From: Nereocystis luetkeana
Lineage: Eukaryota; Sar; Phaeophyceae; Laminariales; Laminariaceae
Direction: 5' to 3'
Length of the DNA stretch: 64,000 nucleotides
Assembly (NCBI GenBank): GCA_031213475.1
Contig: JARUPZ010000027.1
Location: 3,156,569-3,220,568, forward strand
Positions 57,000-64,000 of this stretch are shown here, in pieces. Every line of letters starts with the position of its first letter. Within the stretch, counting starts at the first letter, position 1. Both the position numbers and the translations under genes were made by a program. The notes below the pieces were generated by a model. The model saw only the letters and a program-made list of their open reading frames with translations. It was not told the DNA's origin and did no database searches.

Positions 57000-57412
57000 T
57001 TTTAATGTAAGGGGCAGACAATCAAGAGGCCAAACCACGGCCTCCTAGCCTCTATCTTGGCCTTGATATATCAGTTTTGGTCTACGGGCAGTCAGAGCGG
57101 TCAGTCAAGGGGAACTCCTAGCGTCTAGCTTGGCCTGATTATACTAGTTTTAATGTAAGGGACGGTCAGTCAGAGCCGTCAGTCAAGGGGAACTCCTAGC
57201 CTCTATCCTGGCCTTGATGTACCGTTCTAGCCTAGGGGCTGTCAGAGCGGTCAATCGAGGGGTCAAACCGCGGCCTCCTACCCTTCTGTGCTAGTTGTAG
57301 TGTAGAGGACAGTCAGTCAAGGGGTCAAGCCGCGGTCTACTAGACTCTGAATTGACAGTACTATACCAGTTTTACCCTAGGGGCAGCCAGGGCGGCCAGT
57401 CAAGGAAATAGG
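56998..57412. repeat. Minisatellite, about five units of 75-90 bp
   Basis: Units share GTCAGTCAAGGGG, CTCCTAGCCTCTATC, TTGGCCTTGATAT and AGTTTTAATGTAAGGG. A related phrase (CGGTCAGTCAAGGAGTCAAA) occurs alone at about 16077-16096. Confidence 0.7.
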
Positions 57413-58062
57413 CCAGACCCACATTTCATCATCTACCACCAGTCGATACCTCGGGGCAGACACCGGTAGATAACTGACTATAGTATACCTGGTACAGACT
57501 TTAGCGCACGACCTAGATCATTTTTGCCGTGTAGGAGGGATCCGTAAGATGTGTATGGCACGGCTCTTTGCTGCTCACGCACATGTTTTTGCCGTGTGGG
57601 GTCTGTATGATACGCGGCTGATGCGCATATCATAACGGCAAAATACGCGAAGATCCACAGTAGATGGTGTAGATGATCTGGATGCTCTGGATGGATTAGA
57701 TCGTGATTTGTCCAACGCGTCAAAGGAGCAGGAACTACTGTAAGTGGTATAACCAACCAGATAAAATATTCAGGAGAAACTGTGGCAACCAATCGATAAT
57801 CCCCCCAACAAAAAAACTCAGAGAACAAAAATTGCGAGCTGCCTTGACCGCATGCGGTGCGAATGTATATAGGCAAGCGTAGCCCCCCCCACAGCGCTCA
57901 ACGAACAGTTGCGACAATCACCTATTACTGACCCCCCCCCACAGGCTTCAGGAAACAAAAAAAATGGCAGATACCTAAGCGCACCGCAAGATTACCTTAA
58001 GCGTACCTTAAACGTACCACAAGTGTATTACCGCAAGCGTATTTGCCGCAAGCGTATTTGCC

Positions 58063-59567
<1,505 letters not shown>

Positions 59568-62500
59568 TCAAGACATGGTCGCCCACGGCGCCTTGGTCAT
59601 GTTCATCAGGCCGCCACAGGGGACGGCGGGCATTTCCGTCCTCACTTGCGAGTCCATTATCTTGAAGGGAAACGAAAAAAAAACGAAAGATAACAAACAC
59701 GAGGAAAAGGAGGAGGGGTCGGGCGCCGGGAAATCGGCGTGTCGATAAATCAGACAAAATCAACTGCACCCCTGGAGGGGAGAACAAAAAAAAGGTACAG
59801 GACAAGTACGTACTGAATACGACTTGGCCCAGATTCGACAAGATGGTTGGTAGTCCACACAAGCCCCTCACCACATCCTGGCACATTCCGAGAACTTTCC
59901 CAGGTGGTCGAGATTCGGGTTTTAGCTCGTAGGGATGAGGCGAAGCGTCAACCATATTTTCAACAATTTTTTCGTCGAAGATCGGCCAACGATTATGCTC
60001 TGAATCAAAGTGGTTGGAAAAAAAACGACCACGCGATTCTCAGCCTTTTCATTCAGCGCTATCACTGAGGACATTGGGGGGGAAACAAGATGCCACTGCT
60101 GCTGCTGCCGCTACTGGGGTGCTGGTGTCATACATGTCAGTACGATACCATACTCTCGCGCACGCCGTATATATGTATAGTTTCGCCGTAACATGAACAC
60201 CTTCCATAACATGCACACCCTCCCAAGTGGGGTAGGCCCACTATATACATAAAAAAAAGATCTCAATCAACGCCAGCGTGTTCGAGTTAGCCACCTCCGA
60301 ACCAAAAAACGAGGTCACATAGTATACCAACTGTACGATCGAAGTACCATACATGCATACGCAGCTTGCACAGTTGAGTTACGACTGATATCTCACAGCA
60401 GCAGCTGAAGGTATCTTTTTTCAATTCCGATACTGTATATGCGTACAAAACAAACGACACCTGGATGCCAGGGCGTGAAGAAAATAAAAATGCGTCGTAC
60501 GTGCATCTTGTAGGACAACCGAGTGCGCTGCAACCAGACTTTTCCGGACCTCTTATGGTATGAAACAATGATGTTTATCTTCCATGGGTACTGTGTATTG
60601 ATATTAATAGCACAGATAATTTTCGCGGAGGTAACAAATTCCAGAGGTGTACTCTGCAGTTACAGGTGAAGGATGTTTTGTTGTTGTGTGGTCACCTCGC
60701 GCTGGGAGTCGCTGAGGCGTCCCCTGAAGATGGAGGGGCCGATGAAAGCGCTCAGCTGTCGGACGCAAGACGCCGCCGCGTGGCTGGCGAGCTGGCTAGT
60801 CGTGATGCGGGCAAGCGTGTCGAAGAGGGGCTTCAGGAAGACGTCCAGGTGCCGCTTGAACAACTTCTTTCCCACCGCCTCGCCCATCGCCGGCAGCTGA
60901 TCACACGGCACCATTTTGCACGACACAACATCACGTGAGACCCTCATACCATTTTGCACGACACAACATCACGTGAGACCGTCATAGATGTGGGTCAAGA
61001 GCCGACATCACTACATGCTACCATGTCATCAAACGAATCCATCACAGCAGTTGGATAAAAAGGAGTGGGCATGACGACACGAGACCATCACATTTTGAAG
61101 ACAAAGAGTAGGCGCACCCGCCCCCCTCCCCCTCCATAGCCAGCAGATGATCACACCGCACCATGACACAAGGCACCATGGCAGCTACGACATAATGAGG
61201 TTTATCAACCCGCTCAGAACTGCACCCACGTATTGGGGACATATTACGTGGGCTTTAGTGTCGGAGAATACTTTCAGTAGTAACCTTTTACTACTGGAGA
61301 TATCGACACCATTACGAGAGTTCATCATCGTAGTTATAAGAGTTCATCTAGATGCCCAGACACCCCCCCCGTGAGGTGGCGGTGGTGGTGGCAGTCCGGG
61401 GGGGGGGGGGGTACTCATTATCATGCATGGCCGTCGTCGTATGACCATAGGGGGGGGGGGGTACTCGATAGGAGAGATATACCCGGTCTCATGCATGGCC
61501 ATAGTCGTATGACCATAGACCATAGGGGGGGGGGGGACTTATTCGTTGCTTACCTTAGTCATTCGACCTTTGACCACGCATCCCTTTCGAGACGGAGCAC
61601 GAGGGGGGGGGTTACACGACACCATGACGAGTCAACATCTTCACACGAGACCACCATCATCATCATAGTTCATTTGAGGACGTAACAGGTACCTGGTACT
61701 TCCCAAGAGTGTATCTACAGTAGATAATGCACGTAGGCACACCCGCCCATCCATGGTAGCTGATCATACCACACCACCACACAATACTATCGCAGTTGAG
61801 CTTGAGGGAGTTGATAAAAAAATGCATACTCAATGAGGAGTGAGGTGGTGGTGGTGGTGGTGGTGGTGGTGGGGGTGTACTCATCATCATGCCTGGCCGT
61901 AGTCGGGTGATCATAGACCCTCGCATCCCTACAATGCCGGAACGGAGCACGTCGGGTGTTCACCGACCAGGCAGACAGTGCTTGCACCAAGCGCGAAACG
62001 CCGTGAGGTGTTGGCTAGTCGCATGAAGGGCAAGATGCATCCTACCAAGAACCGCTTTAGAGGCGGATTTTCTCGCATACGGATATCAGCGTCGATGTAT
62101 TGATTTATTTTCTCGCGTGGTCACTTCCAGAGACAGCAATGAGTTTACTAGGAAACTGCCTCGTGGGTACCTTACTATATATCCACACACTACGTGATAC
62201 AAGCATCCCCCTTGTGCGGAGTTGATGTTCTCCCCACAAAAATGATCTAACTCGACCGCCAGGCGTGGTGACCACCAAAACAAAACAAAACAAAAAACTG
62301 AACCCTGGTTGTCCAGCTTACGCAGTGAGAGGCGTGTTTTACAGCGTCGTCGCCAACCGACGCAACCCAACCTCTCTATATATCAGGTATATAATAGTAT
62401 AGGGGGGAACGGGTACAAGAGTAGAGAGTTACAGTACCTCAGAAAGAGAAAAGCGGCGGCGAAAAAATGCCCAAATGCGTATTATATGCTAGGCACCAAG

Positions 62501-62597
62501 CAATCCTATGCGAGAATGAAGGAATTCGGGCAAAAATCGACAATTCTTGATTGACACCATTCACAACCCGGACAGAGAGATCATGATCTATCTACAG

Positions 62598-62631
<34 letters not shown>

Positions 62632-63205
62632 CTGTAGACCTCTAATAGGTAACCTGCAGTTCTGAGGCGCTGTACAGATCCAACTCAGGAAGCATGTCCT
62701 AGATCACGCAGATTACATGGCTCCCACCTGGCAACACGAACTAGGCCATGGATCATACAGATAATACAGAGAATACAGATCATTAATCTATCTGCCCTGA
62801 AAGATCTAGATCAACATCATCATCAAGTAGGAATCGATGATATGTTCGAGGTGGGAATTCAATGCTGCGCGGGGGGGGCGCGGTCACGGCAGTGCGTCGT
62901 CCAAGTTGTTTAACCACGTGTACTATTATTATGTTAGACTGCAAAAATGGCCCCACACTAATTCCCTATAAACGTGCGCTTCGAAATTGACGGGACGGTT
63001 TCCACCCATATATACCGTATTAAAGTTCATTTGTTTTTGATGGTAACGTATTCAGAGTACTACCTGGTATCAAAGAGTAGAACATGCCGACTACGTTTAG
63101 TACAGCAATACGAGTAGCAGTAGTAGCAGTAGTAGTAGTAGTAGTAGTAGCAGTAGTATTAATAGTAGTAGTAGTAGTAGTAAGTAGTATTAATAGTACT
63201 AGTTT

Positions 63206-63241
<36 letters not shown>

Positions 63242-63717
63242 CAGCAGTAGTAGTAGTAGTAGTAGTAGTAGTAGAAGTATTACGGGGGGCCATAGTTAAC
63301 AGGACCAAATATTCTTAGTAAAAATGGTTAAACATAAAGGTTTTTATGTATACCATAGGTCCTGTTAACTATGGTCCCCCGTAATAGTAGCAGTAGCAGT
63401 ATTAGTAGTACTAATAGTAATAGTACTGTAGTTTTATTAGTAGTAGTACTATTAATAGTACTAGTAGTACTACTAGTAGTAGTACCAGGCAGTATGGTAA
63501 TCCGTGAGACAAACCGAGCGACGATGTCTGGGACTTTCTGCACCTGCTTCCAGATGGTCTCCCGGAGGCAGTCGGCCTGCACGAACTGCGTCAACCTCGC
63601 GATGTCCGCCAGCTCTTCGAAGAACGCCGCCCCCTTAGCCGGGTCGACGGAGCACAGCTCTCGCACGAGGTACACCGCCCCGTCGCTGAACTCCCAGGGC
63701 TCGCTGGCTCGCGTTAC
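59568..63717 (-). CDS. 3' part of a helical-repeat (HEAT/ARM-like) protein gene
   Basis: Exons on the - strand: 63717-63544 (acceptor CGGCAG, donor GTGCAG), 60896-60696 (acceptor ATCAG, donor GTGACC) and probably 59660-59568 (acceptor TTCAAG, stop TGA). All three are phase 0. The exons read EFSDGAVYLVRELC, FFEELADIARLTQF, CLRETIWKQ; then LPAMGEAVGKKLFKRHLDVF, LKPLFDTLARITT, FIGPSIFRGRLSDSQRE; then IMDSQVRTEMPAVPCGG to WATMS. The amphipathic helix pairs fit an alpha-solenoid scaffold, and the composition is GC-rich at third positions. The exact family was not recognised, so no function is assigned. The 5' exons lie beyond the right edge. The third exon is the least certain. Introns carry MITE, family-5 and AGT repeats. 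Confidence 0.6.
60910..60985. repeat. Tandem 38-bp duplication beside a splice acceptor
   Basis: ACCATTTTGCACGACACAAC plus its following 18 bases occurs twice in a row, starting 13 bp upstream (on the gene's strand) of the 60896 acceptor. A related phrase (GATCACACCGCACCATGACA) occurs at about 61147. Confidence 0.75.
61204..61255. mobile_element. MITE family 1, partial copy 8
   Basis: CAACCCGCTCAGAACTGCAC and GGGGACA match the left arm; no right arm. Confidence 0.4.
61385..62095 (+). repeat. Family-5 repeats with G runs, multiple starts
   Basis: Four G-run junctions (61398, 61451, 61526, 61603). Two of these runs lead straight into GTACTC, as does the GTGTACTC start at 61874. The last is a full-order copy: GACCCTCGCATCCCTACAAT, TTGCTTGCACCAAGC-like and TACCAAGAACCGCTTTAGAG. 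All lie in the intron of the helical-repeat gene. Confidence 0.7.
62096..63104. other. Intronic stretch of the helical-repeat gene
   Basis: No coding sequence recognised; contains a short (ATCT)n tract and one TACCTGGTA word at 63062. Confidence 0.35.
62598..62632. repeat. (ATCT)n microsatellite
   Basis: About eight units, bounded by an inverted pair CTACAGTA / TACTGTAG. Confidence 0.85.
63105..63278. repeat. (AGT)n array left of a MITE
   Basis: Nearly pure AGT units with two TATTAATA words (63158 and 63189) inside the array. Confidence 0.85.
63279..63387. mobile_element. MITE family 2, copy G
   Basis: TA-TTACGGGGGGCCATAGTTAA at the left, TTAACTATGGTCCCCCGTAA-TA at the right; interior AAAGGTTTTTATGTATACCAT. 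Flanked on both sides by AGT arrays. Confidence 0.9.
63388..63487. repeat. (AGT)n array right of a MITE
   Basis: AGT/AGC/ATT units with another TATTAATA word near 63449. Confidence 0.8.
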
Positions 63718-64000
63718 CTGCCGCGAAGAATCACGTCGGGCACACACATTAGTGAGCTTAGTGAGCGAGGTGGGGCGGCAGGGTCCATCAACATGAGAGG
63801 CAAACTGCGGTGCAGCACAGCAGGGGAGGTACGTAGGTCACACCACTCTGTCCCAAATTATGAGGATCGTTTTTATTGATTATAAATATGGTGCCTATCT
63901 TTAGGTAGAGAGAGGTGTGTCTCAGGACACCCACAGGAGGAAAGGGCTCCACACCTCACCTCACCTCACCTCACCTCACCCAAAAACAGAGTTTTGAGTA
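63718..64000. other. Right edge: intron of the helical-repeat gene, with a (CACCT)n tract
   Basis: No exon recognised. A short CACCT pentanucleotide tract lies at about 63953-63979. Confidence 0.4.

Overview
This is a eukaryotic nuclear window, repeat-rich and gene-poor. It has split genes with GT-AG introns, GC-rich exons in AT-richer surroundings, dense microsatellites, miniature inverted-repeat elements, a DIRS-type tyrosine-recombinase retroelement and an R2-like non-LTR element. The lineage cannot be fixed from sequence alone. The CELF/Bruno-like proteins and the transposon mix would suit an alga or other protist, perhaps a brown-alga-like stramenopile, but that is a low-confidence inference.

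Three host genes are supported. (1) A CELF/Bruno-like RNA-binding protein on the + strand (7494-11083, five visible exons) has three RRMs in the usual 2+1 layout. (2) A diverged paralogue of it on the + strand (51227-53262) keeps RRM2, the linker, RRM3 and the intron inside RRM3, but no RRM1 exon is visible. (3) The 3' part of a helical-repeat (HEAT/ARM-like) protein gene lies on the - strand (59568-63717), with its 5' end beyond the window.

Layout: 0-1.9 kb is a decayed DIRS-like element with a MITE inside. 2-7 kb is repeats and a tRNA-like sequence. 7.5-11 kb is CELF gene 1. 11-23 kb is non-coding DNA with MITEs and nested palindromes. 23.4-25.6 kb is a purine/pyrimidine-biased tract. 26-44 kb is a dense repeat landscape (two MITE families, a G-run-associated repeat, LINE 3' ends, long trinucleotide arrays). 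44.7-46.3 kb is a broken LINE. 51.2-53.3 kb is CELF gene 2. 54.7-57.4 kb holds tandem duplications and a minisatellite. 58.06-59.11 kb is a perfect array of about 262 AAGC units. 59.5-63.7 kb is the helical-repeat gene, with repeats in its introns.

The most interesting signal is at small scale. Two short words are far more common than chance: TATTAATA (about 27 exact copies by eye) and TACCTGGTA/TACCAGGTA (about 42). Where they fall inside an element that has another copy here, alignment shows each is an insertion at a TA dinucleotide that duplicates the TA (TA-TTAA-TA and TA-CCWGG-TA). One MITE family here has ends TTAC...GTAA flanked by TA. A Tc1-type excision of it, leaving two bases from each end, would give exactly TATTAATA. 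The window therefore looks peppered with excision scars of TA-targeting transposons. A second unexpected link is that the many (AAT)n arrays abut a conserved sequence that is the 3' end of the LINE at 44.7-46.3 kb, so they are probably expanded retrotransposon tails.
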